Shown: piece by piece, positions 34,056 through 44,876 of the stretch
Layout: every line of letters starts with the position of its first letter
How positions within the stretch are numbered: the stretch's first letter is position 1
From: Pleurotus ostreatus/Saccharomyces cerevisiae fusant
Taxonomy: Eukaryota; Opisthokonta
Direction of reading: 5' to 3'
Assembly: GCA_024196135.1 (NCBI GenBank)
Contig: JAMQCK010000079.1
Span: 1-64,000 of the forward strand
Length of the DNA stretch: 64,000 nucleotides
Program-made: the position numbers and the translations under genes
Notes under the pieces: generated by a model
What the model saw: the letters and a program-made list of their open reading frames with translations, nothing else
What the model was told of the DNA's origin: nothing
Databases searched by the model: none

Positions 34056-36699
34056 ATGGAGCCGGACGGGCACGCGTCGTTCAGCGAGTCCTCCTCGCAG
34101 ACGCAGGAGGGACAGAAAATACGCAGGACAAGCCGCGCTTGCTTACAATGCCGCTCCCGCAAGCAGCGCTGCCATGTCGACCCTGATAATCCCGTCGCGC
34201 CGTGTCAGCGATGCAAGGCTGCGGGCAAGGCGTGTTCTTTCGAGACAGAAGCACCCCGTGGGCGATTTCATCCTTATGAGGGCGGGGAGTCCTCGTTCCG
34301 CGCCGTAGAGCAGCTTCGCAACGAGTGAGTGGCAGATAACGCTGGGGGAACGACACTCACGCGTTCACAGGCTCGCCAGTCACCGAAAACGCATCGAGGA
34401 GCTCGAGGCGAAGGTTGGTATCGCGAGCCATGCGTCCCCCAGCACGCACACAGTCAACGGCGAGTACCACGCCGGGAACAGCAGCTCGGCGTCGATCTCG
34501 TGCGTAGGAAGCCTATGCCCGCCTGGCGATGCTCACACGGTTGAATGCAGATCCAGTTCCCCCGTCGCGCAGCCGCACGAAGTGCCTCGTGCGCCGAAGC
34601 GCAAGTTTACGATGGACGGGGTGTCGCTGGGCGCACCTATAGCAACCTTGCGGAAATTGGCGAACGAGGACGAGGAAGACTACCCAGACACCCCAGCTAT
34701 ACCGCGCATGCCTCCCCCCACTGATGGGTCCCCATACTCGATGCGAGCGCCATCTCACGCTCGCCCGAGCGCCTTCGGCATGGATCCAGTCAGCCAAGAC
34801 ATCATCACTGTCGATGAGGCGCAGAGCATGTTCGATATGTGCGCCACAACCCCTGTGACTGATTCTGACTGTACTGATTTTTTATGTCGCAGCCATTTCG
34901 AGAATTGTCATCCCCTCGCACCTCTACTCAGCGCCCGCACCCAGCGCGATGCTACTGAAATACGCCACTACAGCCCCCTCCTCTTTACCACAATCTGCTC
35001 CATCGGCGCGCGCTACTGGCACTGCCAGCCGTCCTCCTCGCAGAGCTGGTTGCATCCGCGATACCCGCAGATCATCAGCCAGCTCGACCAGTGCATCATG
35101 TCTCTCTTCCTGCGGCCGACTTCTGCGGACATGTGCTTGGAGACGGTACAGGCGCTGCTGCTCTATGCGCAGTGGATGCCGCTCGAGGTGCCTGCGACGG
35201 GCTCTACCTCGCTCCCCCGAAGTCGCTTCAACGACGTCTCGGCATGGTCAATGATTGGGCACGCGATCCGGCAGGCGCTCTTCATCGGGCTCGAGCGCTG
35301 CGTGTACGCATTCAACGGCGCGCAGGAGGTCACGGAGGAGGACATGCGCCGGATGCGTGTCTGGGTGAACTTGCTGTCAACTGACCATCAGTACGTCCTG
35401 TTCAATTCGTTCACTCTGCAGCCCTGCTGTGTCCCGGTCGGCTGACGCGCTGCGGCAGCTTGGTGATGACGGCACGCCTGCCCATGACGCTCGACCCTTT
35501 CCACGCGACGAGCGTCGCGCGCGCGTTTGGGGGCAATCCGCTGGCAGAGCCGACCGACTTGAGATACGCCGGCCTCTGCGAACTCATCGCGATCGTGAAC
35601 CGCGCCGCAAGACATAGCGGCGACGCCGCGCTGTGCGCCCTTGATCCGGTCTCGCTGCAGAAAGCGAACAATGACCTGGACGAATGGGACTCGTGAGTGC
35701 CCCTTTCCCCGCTTCCCCGCCTTCGCGAGGGTAATTAACGCTCGATCCAGGGTTTGGACAGTCGTCTTCTGTACGCGCCTCTCCCTTCACTCAATTGCCT
35801 CCCTGACCGCGCCCCAGCCAGCACGCCGGGCTTCCAGCAGTTCAATACGCAGATGCCCTTTACGGCCTTGCGCGTGCGTGCGCCACCCCCTTGCTACCGG
35901 CCCGATCATCCGAGCTAACACGGTTGTCAGTGGTATCGCCTCGGGCTGAATGTGGTCTCGCTGGGACCAGGCTTCTTCAGCCGGCGGGCGTCTGACAAGC
36001 GCGAGCCGATGGTGACGGCGCTCAGAACGAGCGTCGACGCCGCGGCCTCGATGCTGCACTGTCTGTCGGCGGAGGCGGCGCACGCGCCCCTTGGACAGAC
36101 ACTGCGGACGCTCCCTCGGACACCCCTGACGGTCAACTCGAAGGCGCTCGCGTCCTTCCGCTTCAGCATCGACGCCTACTGGGTTACGCACGCCTTCGCG
36201 ACCGTCTTCCTCGCGCTCGCGTTTGAACGAGGCGCGATTGACCGTGGGTGTCTGATAATTCTATTCGTCCTCTCCTTGCTTACCCCTAGCCCTAGAGGAG
36301 CTCAATATCGTAAATCCCCAGATGGCGCCGCCCGTGCGCCATCCCCCACACGAGGCGTCCCTGCTGGCGAGGCTGGTCTGTCTAGCATCGGACATATTCG
36401 ACCATACGGTCGCGCACCCGCCCGCGGCGCACTACCGCGAAATCGTCTTCAACACCAAGCAGCTCCTCTTCCAGCCCAAGCCCAGCGCGAGCACGAGCCC
36501 GCAGACGAACGGGCACGGCGGTGGGGGGCTCGAGGACATTTTTGCCACAATTATGCACGATGGTGCGTCTGCGAATTTTCAAGCGTAGTAGAGGGCGAGA
36601 CTGACTGCGCTGGCAGGCTTGGACTGGACTGCAGATCCGGCGGGCTGGTCCGGACAGTACGCGGGACCTGTCGCGACGGCGATGGCGTACGGCGCATGA
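34056..36699 (+). CDS. Zn2Cys6 fungal transcription factor
   Basis: About 680 residues from eight or so exons. The binuclear zinc cluster is at residues about 29-58: CLQCRSRKQRC, then PCQRCKAAGKAC, giving the six cysteines. A short coiled coil follows (LASHRKRIEELEAKV). The fungal-specific TF domain begins around FFENCHPLAPLLSA and includes SPLLFTTICSIGARYW, LETVQALLLYAQWMP, SAWSMIGHAIRQALFIGLE and RMRVWVNLLSTDH. The C-terminus ends AMAYGA at 36699. Such factors are nuclear and often regulate adjacent catabolic or transport genes. Here the candidates are the permease immediately upstream, the divergent dioxygenase, and the MFS exporter downstream. Confidence 0.88.
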
Positions 36700-38276
36700 T
36701 GCCTCCTGCTGCCCCAGATGGCCATGATCCTTGTCCCCCGATGGGCCCTTTTTTATGTTCTCCCGGTTTCCTGCTGTTATCGTGCTGGCATCTGTACCGT
36801 GTACTGTACTTGTATACCTGTAGAGGACTCCCTGTACTTGGTTGTTGTCGTCGTGCTTTGTACCGCCTGCAAGGCTGCTCGAATAGAGCGCGTTCTGATT
36901 ATTCGCCGCGTTTCTGGACCAGGGGAAGGCTATCGGTGTGTTGTCATGCATCAGGGCCGTTGGTGCGGAGAGGAGGTCAGCTGGGACGCGCAAATGGAAA
37001 TTGGATCCCCAGCCCCGCACTTTAGAGCGCAATCTCCGGGGAGGGGTACATATATAAAATTCGCGGGGCGCCGGATTGTTGGCCTTTCTTCCCGTTTTCC
37101 CTCACTCTGCTTTGCCCTCGTCGCTGTCGACGCGCACCTCCGCTACTTTCTGGTCTTTCTGCGCGCCTCACGGATCGAACAGCAATGTCTACCTGCGTCT
37201 CCGACTTCAAGAAATTGCCCCCGGACTGCTGATTACTCCCTGACGCGCCATAGCCGTCCACGTCGACCATGGACGTCCCCCACCCACCCCCCTCACGCGC
37301 CACCGCCGCCCGCGCCCGCCGCCACCGTCGTCGCTGACGGCCACTCTCCCACGGCGCTACCCCATCCTTCCCCGGTTCGAACCACCGCGTACCCCGCGCC
37401 GCGTCTTCGCGAAGGGCGGGGTCGGCGGGCGCTCGTGGGAAGGATGATGCGCCCCCGTGCGCCCCGCACGTGACGGGGTCCGGGATGCCCCGACCGGCGG
37501 CGGGGACTTGGCGGGGCCCCCCGTTCCTGTCGTACCTGGGCTGGCCGCGGGCGCGCGAAAAGGAAGAGGCGCGCGCATGCGGTGGGCGCGGGCGACGGCG
37601 CGCGGCTGCTGTAGCCGCGCCACGCCCACGAGTGTCTCGGCACCCCGAACGTCATGTGCGCCGACGAGGATGCGACGAAGAGCGAGTCCAGCTGCTGGCG
37701 AAGATGCGAAGACTGGAGGCCCACACTGCTCTCCGCCCTTCTCTGCGGGGGACGAGGCCGACGTTATCCCCCATCCCATCCCCCACCTCGCCCAGAACTT
37801 CCCTTCTCGCTCGCCCAACACAACTCTCTCCGCCTCGGCGACTTGTCGGGCGATCCTGCGCGCGTTGTCGGATTGCTGACATGGGTCTCGCCAAGAATAG
37901 CCGCCCGCTTACTGGTTTGGGCAATCGTTTTGGCTCTCGACGCGGCTCAACAACTCTGGAATAAGCGTGCGATCGCCCGCTTGGCCCCTCTCATTCGCTC
38001 GGTACGCACCCCGACGGGCCCCAAAGTCCCTCCGGCCATCTCCACAGCCCCCCTCACGCCTACCGCGTCAAATATTACCTCGTGCCGCATAAAAATCGAC
38101 CAAGCTGGGCCTCAGCTCGACTCTCCTCCGCTCACCGACCATCCGGCCAGATTCTCCCGGGCAGTCGTACTTAAGCCAGCGAAAGAGTTCCCCACTCCTC
38201 ACTCTCTCCGAGTGCAAACCACCACACGAATAACTTAACGACAACCCCCCGGGCAGCAGCCTCAGAACTCCCGACC
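36700..38276. other. 1.6 kb GC-rich spacer before the MFS exporter
   Basis: Several long overlapping frames exist on both strands (37.3-38.2 kb), but their composition is Arg/Pro/Ala-rich as expected from GC-biased non-coding DNA, and none shows a domain. The last 100 bp, pyrimidine-rich with CACACG and caacaacc-like strings, resemble a leader for the gene at 38277. Confidence 0.45.
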
Positions 38277-40150
38277 ATGGGCCTCTTCAGCAAGAAGCAG
38301 GACCAGACCTGTAAGTCCCCCTCGAGCTCGCAGCGACGCCCCGATCTTACTGACTCACGTGCAGTCGCCGACGTCGACCATCGCGAGCACTCTCATGACC
38401 ACGATGTGAGCGCCAACTCAGCGACGAAGATGACGGAGTCGGATGTCATTCTGGTCGAGTTCGAGCCCAACGACCCGGAAAACCCTATGAACGTAAGTCG
38501 CCCTCTCTTCCCCCGCCCTCTACTCGTCACTGACGACGATTCCAGTGGTCCGACAAGCGCAAATGGATGACGACTTGGCTCCTCTGCTTCATGTGTCTCT
38601 TCATCGGTCTCTCGACAGCCTCCTACTCTGCCGGTGTCGGCAAGATGGTCGCTGAACTCGGCGTCAGCCGCGAGGCTGGTCAGGTTGGCATGTTCGTCTT
38701 CAACGGTACGTTCGATCGTCGACGCAGCGCTATCCCGATCTGACTTCCCCTTCAGCTTCATTCGCCGTCGTCCCCATGTTCCTCGGTCCCCTTTCCGAGT
38801 TCCTTGGTCGCAATCCCATCTACCTCGGCTGCTACATCATGTTCACGGTTTGGTTCATCCCCCTCGCGCTTGCGAAGAACATCGGCACGATCATCGTCTG
38901 CCGTCTGCTCTCCGGATGCTTCGGTGCTGCCGGTACGACCATCATCCCCGGTACGCTCGCCGATATCTGGACGACGGAGAGGCGTGGTCTCCCCATCGCT
39001 ATGTTCTCGTTTGTCGCTGTCCTCGGCACGGTCGCGGCGCCCCTTTACTGTGGCTTCATCGACCAGAACATCGGCTGGCGCTGGATTGAGTGGTAAGTCC
39101 CGCACCTCATCGTCATCGTCGACATGGCACTTACGTCCCGCAGGATCCAGCTGATCTCCAACGGTACCATGTGCCTGCTCGAGGTCTGCCTCCTCCGCGA
39201 GACCCGTGGCTCGTCCATCCTTTCCAAGCGCGCGGCCAAGCTCCGCAAGGAGACCGGTGACCCGCGCTACAAGGCCAAGGCCGAGCTCGAGGCAACCTCC
39301 CTCAAGGAGCTCCTGCACAAGTCCACCACCCGTGCCTTCATCCTCATGGTCCGCGAGCCCGTCGTCTTCTTCTTCTCGCTCTGGCTCGCCTTCGCATGGG
39401 CCATGGTCTTCCTGTTCTTCACGGTCGTACGTATCCCATCATTCATCCGCTGTCGGGCCCGGTCTCACAATAGTCGCAGATCCCCCTCACCTTCCAGAAC
39501 CACCACGGGTTCGCCGAGGGTGTTGCCGGCCTGCCGTACATCGCCTGCATCGTCGGCACCTTCCTTGGTCTCATCTCGTGCTTCCACCAGGCCAAGCTCT
39601 ACGAGAACGCGCAGAGGAATAACAACGGGATCGCCGTCCCCGAGGCCCGCCTTTACTGGTCGTGCTTCGGCGGTGTTATGCTCCCCATCTCCCTCTTCTG
39701 GTTCTCGTGGACGCAGTTCGCCTCGGTGCATTGGATCGTGCCGTGCATCGCGCTCGCGCCGCTCGTCTGGTCGATCTACATGATCTTCGACGCCGTCCAG
39801 AACTACCTCGCCGACGGCTACGGCGAGTACGCCAGCTCCGCCATCTCGGCGCAGGGCTTCATCCGTAACATGCTCGCCGCGTCGTTCCCGCTCTACTCGC
39901 AGCAGATGTTCGTCAACCTCGGCTACCAGTGGGCTGGCACGCTCTGCGCGCTCATCGCCACGGTCATGGTTCCCCTTCCCGTGAGTACACTTCCACTCCC
40001 TCCCGCACGAGCTGCATCTGACTTCATCTTCAGTTCGTCCTCATCCGCTACGGCGAGCGCATCCGCGCTTGGTCCCCGTACGCTGCGGCGACGACCCAGG
40101 CCCCGGTCATCGCCCCCAAGCAGGACATCGAGGAGAAGGCGCAGGCGTAA
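38277..40150 (+). CDS. MFS exporter, DHA1 (polyamine/drug:H+ antiporter) type
   Basis: About 530 residues, seven or so exons. It starts MGLFSKKQDQT. The pre-helix motif of this group is present (FEPNDPENPMNWSDKRKW). Transmembrane segments include TTWLLCFMCLFIGLSTASY, VVPMFLGPLSEFLGRNPIYL (motif A region), IVCRLLSGCFGAAGTTIIPG, and ADIWTTERRGLPIAMFS (the conserved D-W...R-G loop). In the second half: KELLHKSTTRAFILMVREP, VFFFSLWLAFAWAMVFLFF, YGEYASSAISAQGFIRNM and a cytosolic tail ending EEKAQA. DHA1 proteins export drugs, polyamines or metabolites by proton exchange. The substrate is unknown. Confidence 0.85.
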
Positions 40151-40489
40151 GCAGGTGACCAAAATCTGGACCCGTCGACGCCCCGACCGCGCTATCCCGA
40201 TCCCGCCCGCCGACCCGCTCCAACGCACATCCATGTTGGGGCCGACTACCCTACGGCCGACCCCTACATACCGAGCACGTACTCACTAATGACCACCACG
40301 CATCTCAATCTGCTCTCATATATCATTGACATCTTTGAATCTGTTCTCTAGTCTGAGCCCGACCGACGCGCTGTGCGTGTTATACCGCGCCCGTGCATCC
40401 CAGTCGGGCCGTCTACGCAATGTATTAGTACTGACGACACATGCCCCCACTACCTGTTCACCTTTACGCATAGAACTTACGGTCTAATT
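40151..40489. other. spacer after the MFS exporter
   Basis: 339 bp, no gene. Presumably the 3' UTR and terminator of the exporter. The duplicated F-box promoter begins at about 40490. Confidence 0.4.
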
Positions 40490-40803
40490 GACGAATACAA
40501 TCGCTGACACTTGGCCATGTTGGCTGGAACTTGCTTGACACGTGTCTGGCTGCAAATGTGATCGCTGGACTTGGCAATTTTTGAGGTTCGTGCTTGCTTG
40601 GACCCTCGGATTTGCTCCTGTTTTGGTCATCCGCGTTGGATTTGGCAAGTTGAAGCAAAGTTGAAGTTCGCGCTGACGAAACGATCAAGCCTCTCCCGGC
40701 GCGTCGGCTTCGTTTCCTATCGTACTCGGACGCGCGGATACGATCATACACCCCCGCAAACGCGCCTTGACAAAGGAATACGAGTGCTTTTCGCCATGAC
40801 CGA
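40490..40803 (+). repeat. duplicated F-box upstream module (copy 2)
   Basis: Counterpart of 1250-1530, described there. This copy is directly joined to the F-box frame by a 61-nt intron (40804-40864) with GT and AG ends. Confidence 0.6.
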
Positions 40804-42479
40804 GTCAGTAGTACGACCGAACTTGTCCGAAGTCCCACTCCTCTGACAAACTTTTGTGGCAAAGAAACAGATTAGAAAAGTTGATCACCGAGACGGATGC
40901 TCTCGCAAGAGGCTCTGCATTCTCCTCGGGCTATCCCTCGCTCCACGATGCGCAGATTATGCAACTGCAGACAGCCCGCCTCGACGAGGAGATTGAGCGG
41001 ACGGAGGCTCATCTCGCTGAAGCGCGTCGGGTACGCGACTTCAGCAAGGCGCTTGTCGCTCCAATTCGCCGCCTTCCACCTGAACTGCTGTCGGAAGTCT
41101 TCCTCCTCGCGACACCGACCACTTGGTACGACGACTGCAGCGGCGACAGGATGGAGGATATCCGGTTTGCCGAAGTCTGTCGTAGCTGGCGGGCCATCGC
41201 GCTGGGCACGCATGCGCTGTGGAACACGATCAAGGTCGTCGTGGAGGAAGAGAGCGCGTCGGAAAACGAGGATGAAGATGAGGACGAGGATGAGGACGAG
41301 GATGAGTCTGGCAGCGAGGACAGCCATCGCCCGCTCTCGAAGAGGAAGCGGAATCAGCGTTGGGACCGCATAGTCGACGTCTGGCTCGTGCGCTCCGGTG
41401 GCGCACTGCTTAACGTCACCTTCCTCAACGGTATGGGAGACGATGCGGTCGATGTGGGCGTGTCCGCGTGGAAGCGCCTCGTCGCGGAATGCCACAGGTG
41501 GCGGTCCGTGCACGTACAGGCGCCCTACGAGTTCTACGAAGGCCTCGAGGATCTGCATTTTCCCGCTCTAGTCGACATCCACCTGTCGGCGGGGGGCTGG
41601 GAGGAAGAAGCTCTGTCCCATCCGCATCCCGTTCCCGCCTTCACGAACGCGCCCAACATGCGCCGCCTGACTTGCGAGGATGTGAGGGTCCAGTACTGGC
41701 TCCCGAACGTCCTGCCGTCGGTGCCCAAATCGTGGAAACCGTCGACTGTGCATGTGATCTGCTCGGAACCGATGCACGACATGCAGGCGGCCGCGTACCC
41801 GATCACCCTCTGCGCAGAGTCCGTGGAGACATGCTTAATGATGCTAACCTGCGCCCCTCGCCCTTTCGACCCGCCACAGACTCGCACGCGCATGCCCCGC
41901 CTCAAGACTCTCGGTACGGCCAACAGAGGCTGCGAGCTCCTCTACTACATTGATGCTCCCTCTCTCACGACTCTTCATATGATGACCCGCGGATCTACCT
42001 TGAGGGAGGGCGTCCACGCTGATCAGATGGCTAGTCTGAAAGCCATGCTCCTCCGCGACTCGTCTATGCGGCTCGAATCCTTGCTACTCACCGACATCTC
42101 TACGAGTTGCGACGATATTATAGAGTGCTTGGAACTCCTTCCCTCCCTAGGCCAGTTCTCCCTCGAGCGCATCAGGCTCGGACGAAACGGGCCATTCGAC
42201 ATAAAACCTCTGTTGCGCAGGCTGACGCGCGACAACTCGCGCTCGGAATCTCTCACTTTCGTCCCGCACCTCGGCAACCTGACGCTCAGCTGGCGGTCAG
42301 CGTACGGTCGACAAGAGCGCGAGCTCTGCATGCCGATTTTGACCGACATGGTCATCTCGAGACTCGAGGACATCGACGCGGAGGAGTATTATGAGGGATT
42401 GTATGATTTTGAGACCAACCTGGACCCGGATCTGACGTTGGATGATATTGTCGACATGGCTTGGGAACGCAAGAAGTGA
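40796..42479 (+). CDS. F-box protein (copy A2)
   Basis: A near twin of the gene at 2360-4003, with roughly nine of ten residues identical. It has the same N-terminal coiled coil, F-box (APIRRLPPELLSEVFLLA, then CRSWRAIALGTHALWNTI), acidic tract (two to three acidic residue pairs longer, from expansion of a gaggac unit) and LRR-like C-terminus. The long frame has no ATG at its beginning. An 8-nt first exon ATGACCGA (40796-40803) joined to 40865 gives MTENRLEK and restores a start. Both copies keep open frames throughout, so both may be functional. The role is presumably an SCF substrate receptor. Confidence 0.82.
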
Positions 42480-42903
42480 CAGGAAAAAGGTGGGCTTCTA
42501 GGATGTCACCGTGTTATCCACCGCTCTGACGACATGTGCAGATTTGACGACGTGAAGAAGGGGTCAGAACTTCAACTGCGCCCAATCCCGCCTCTCGACC
42601 CGTTGCAAGCAGTTGGTGTCTCTCCGCAAGTATACTCTAAATCATCTAATGCCTTGATGTGGCATGCTTGCTACACGTTCTTGACCATTTTCAACGCCAA
42701 TGCCTTTGCAATGGAGTTAAATGGAGCGCACACTATGGCCGCGAATATGAGCGTCGATTTCCGAAGTTGAACATCGGATCACGTGAGGTCGTCTGCCACG
42801 GGCCGCCAACGGACCATTGCGGCGTGTTCTCCCAAACTTCTTTCCACGCATCCGCCATCATCTGTACAAGCTGCAGGCAACGTATGACACCCTCTGAGAA
42901 CGT

Positions 42904-43437
42904 ATGACGCCGCCATACCTCTTCCGTATCATGCTGACAAAAGGGCAGCGCGCCTCGTCTTCGAACGGCACGGCGATGGTCGATGATCTACTATTGCGGT
43001 GTGCGGACATGGCAAATATCTCGGTCCACCGAAGCGGTCGTATCATCTCTCAGGATGATGCTCTCTTGCTGAGGGAAAATATGCGTCTCTCCTGGACGAA
43101 ACCTCCCGCTCCTCCGCCCATTCTTCAGCTCTCGTCGACTATCTTGCGCTTCACGAAGCTCTTCTATCGCCCGTACGCCAGCTGTACCCCGATATTCTCT
43201 CATATATCTTCCTCTTGGCGACTCCGGGGGATTGGTACTGGCATTTGTGCGGCACTGTCATCCACCCGTGTACTCAGGTCTGCCATGTCTAGCGTGCCGT
43301 TGCAGTGGGACCTTCCTCGCTGTGGAACACGATTCACATTCGCGTTACAGAGCCGCTTTCAGACATCGACTATCCAGATGACGTGCCATCCTCGCCCTCC
43401 GATAGCGGCAGCGAGGGCGAGCCCGGCGGGGATGAGA
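42904..43437 (+). pseudogene. F-box gene fragment (from subfamily B copy 2)
   Basis: The N-terminus matches the source closely (MLTKGQRASSSNGTAMVDDLL, CADMANISVHRSGR). A one-base loss near 43087 moves the F-box into another frame. The acidic linker region (IDYPDDV, SDSGSEG) follows, and the sequence switches abruptly to IBTK-like exon sequence at about 43437. It is not functional as an F-box protein. Confidence 0.8.
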
Positions 43438-44106
43438 AGGGTCGAGAGACGGCCGTCTCAACCGACGCCCTCCTGGAAAACCCTCGGAAGGTAGCCTTGG
43501 TCCCGTGTATACACCCGCCAAGCAGTCTCCGGCGAAGACGCGCGCGACGTTAGTGCTGCAGGCCTTCCATTGCGGGCGTTAACTAATTGACTCCTCAGAT
43601 CCTCGGGTGCGGCGTGGACGTCGCCTCCAGATGAGCCCGTCGTAGCCTCCTCGATGGGCATGTCATTCGCGGCCATTCAGCAGGCGCAACAGGAGCAGGG
43701 TGCCCCGGTGCGCGACAAGCGCTCGCTGAAGGAGATACAGGAGGAAGAGCGCGACCTGCAGGCTGAGGCGGACTTCCTGGTCTGGTGGATCGCCGAGGAG
43801 GAGAGGTCACGTTTGGAAGCTGAAGCCGTCAGCGCCGCGCTGGTGAAGTCCAAGAAGGACGGCGGGAAGAAGAGACGGGGTCCGGGTCCTGATACCCAAC
43901 GGCGTCGTGCGTCTGGGCAGGATACTCCGGGCAAGCAGCAACAGCAGGGGAAGCCACAAGATGGTCAGCGGTCGGAAGGCGCTCGGCAGGAGAGTCAGGG
44001 TCAGCGATCCGCTAATGCGACGCCGCCCTCGAAGCCGTCGGGCCGTCGTCCTAAGAATAAGCAGGTGCCCTCTGGACGGTCAGCGCCACCGACCTCTGCC
44101 TCGTAA
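43438..44106 (+). pseudogene. C-terminal fragment of the IBTK-like gene
   Basis: It contains a piece of the Ser/Pro-rich tail, the retained intron, and then the last exon with SFAAIQQAQQEQ, KRSLKEIQEEERDLQ, WWIAEEERSRLE and the terminus GRSAPPTSAS, with the stop at 44104-44106. Compared with the source at 19036-19734 it lacks about 33 bp near 43480. No ankyrin, RCC1 or BTB part is present. The last exon alone has an open frame from an internal ATG at 43654 (about 150 residues), so expression of a tail-only peptide is conceivable but unproven. Confidence 0.8.
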
Positions 44107-44424
44107 ATCGTGTAGAGTACAATAAGTTATCGTTTAATATGTAGAATTCGTTACACTACGGGGCTGGAGGCCTGGGCGTATATATCCTTGTAGCTGTAGC
44201 TCTGTATTGTACCTTGGGATGGTTAAAGATATACGTTGTCTGCGAGTAGTGAGTTCCCTTCCCGCTGCGGCGCGGAAACCTCAAGCTGCCAATGCAGTGG
44301 CAGGTGCGGTGGGAGAATATGGCGAAATGTGAGACTGGCTCGCCGATACGCTCCCACACCTCATTGATGATTATGCGGCCACGCAGACAGAGGGGCTCAC
44401 ACGTCGAGAGAGGAACGTAGATGA

Positions 44425-44610
44425 GTTTCAGCGAGTATGATTACTGGTATCCTCGGTCAACCTCGTTCCGTAGCAAAACAAAGCTCAGTCGTTGCTCGAG
44501 AAGTCTTGGACACGATTCGAGCAGAGCATCGCGCGCTCTTCCGATCCGAAGCCCGACGTGTCTCCAGTTATAGGGCACTGCATATGAAAGTAAATATATT
44601 CAGAGGGCAT
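44425..44610 (-). pseudogene. HNH-like family relic (copy of the 18.4 kb relic)
   Basis: On the minus strand, MPSEYIYFHMQCPITGDTSG starts at 44610 and is followed by the same internally deleted remainder as at 18402-18718. It is carried by the permuted duplication rather than being an independent member. Confidence 0.6.
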
Positions 44611-44876
44611 GCGAGCGAGTTGCAGCGGGAATAAGTGAGGTGGAAAAGATGAGGGCAAGACGAAAGCGGCGCCTGAAGCAGGTGACCGGAATCAATGTTG
44701 AATTATTCGGCATGTGCCGAGGTTGCTGTTCGAACCGCGTCCCGAGGCAGCGCACTTAGCATTCATTGCCACCAGCGCGGGCCTATCGAGAAGCGCACTG
44801 ACCTTGGCGTCGTCAACGTCACTGCACTTCAGAAACTTCACACGTTGGTTTCGAGTAGTAAGAATATATTTCCGAG

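Larger units (their letters stand above)
42655..44690 (+). repeat. inverted, circularly permuted duplicate of 17570-19734
   Basis: The left part (42655-43437) matches the reverse complement of 18306-17570; the right part (43438-44690) matches the reverse complement of 19734-18345. The outer ends of this block correspond to sites only about 40 bp apart in the source, while the inner joint fuses sites about 2.16 kb apart. The copy retains the intron before the IBTK-like last exon, so it was DNA-mediated. Confidence 0.75.

Noticed and set aside
37293..38238. Long overlapping frames on both strands in the GC-rich spacer
   Set aside because: Arg/Pro/Ala-rich composition on several frames at once, with no domain or splice pattern; typical of GC-biased non-coding DNA.
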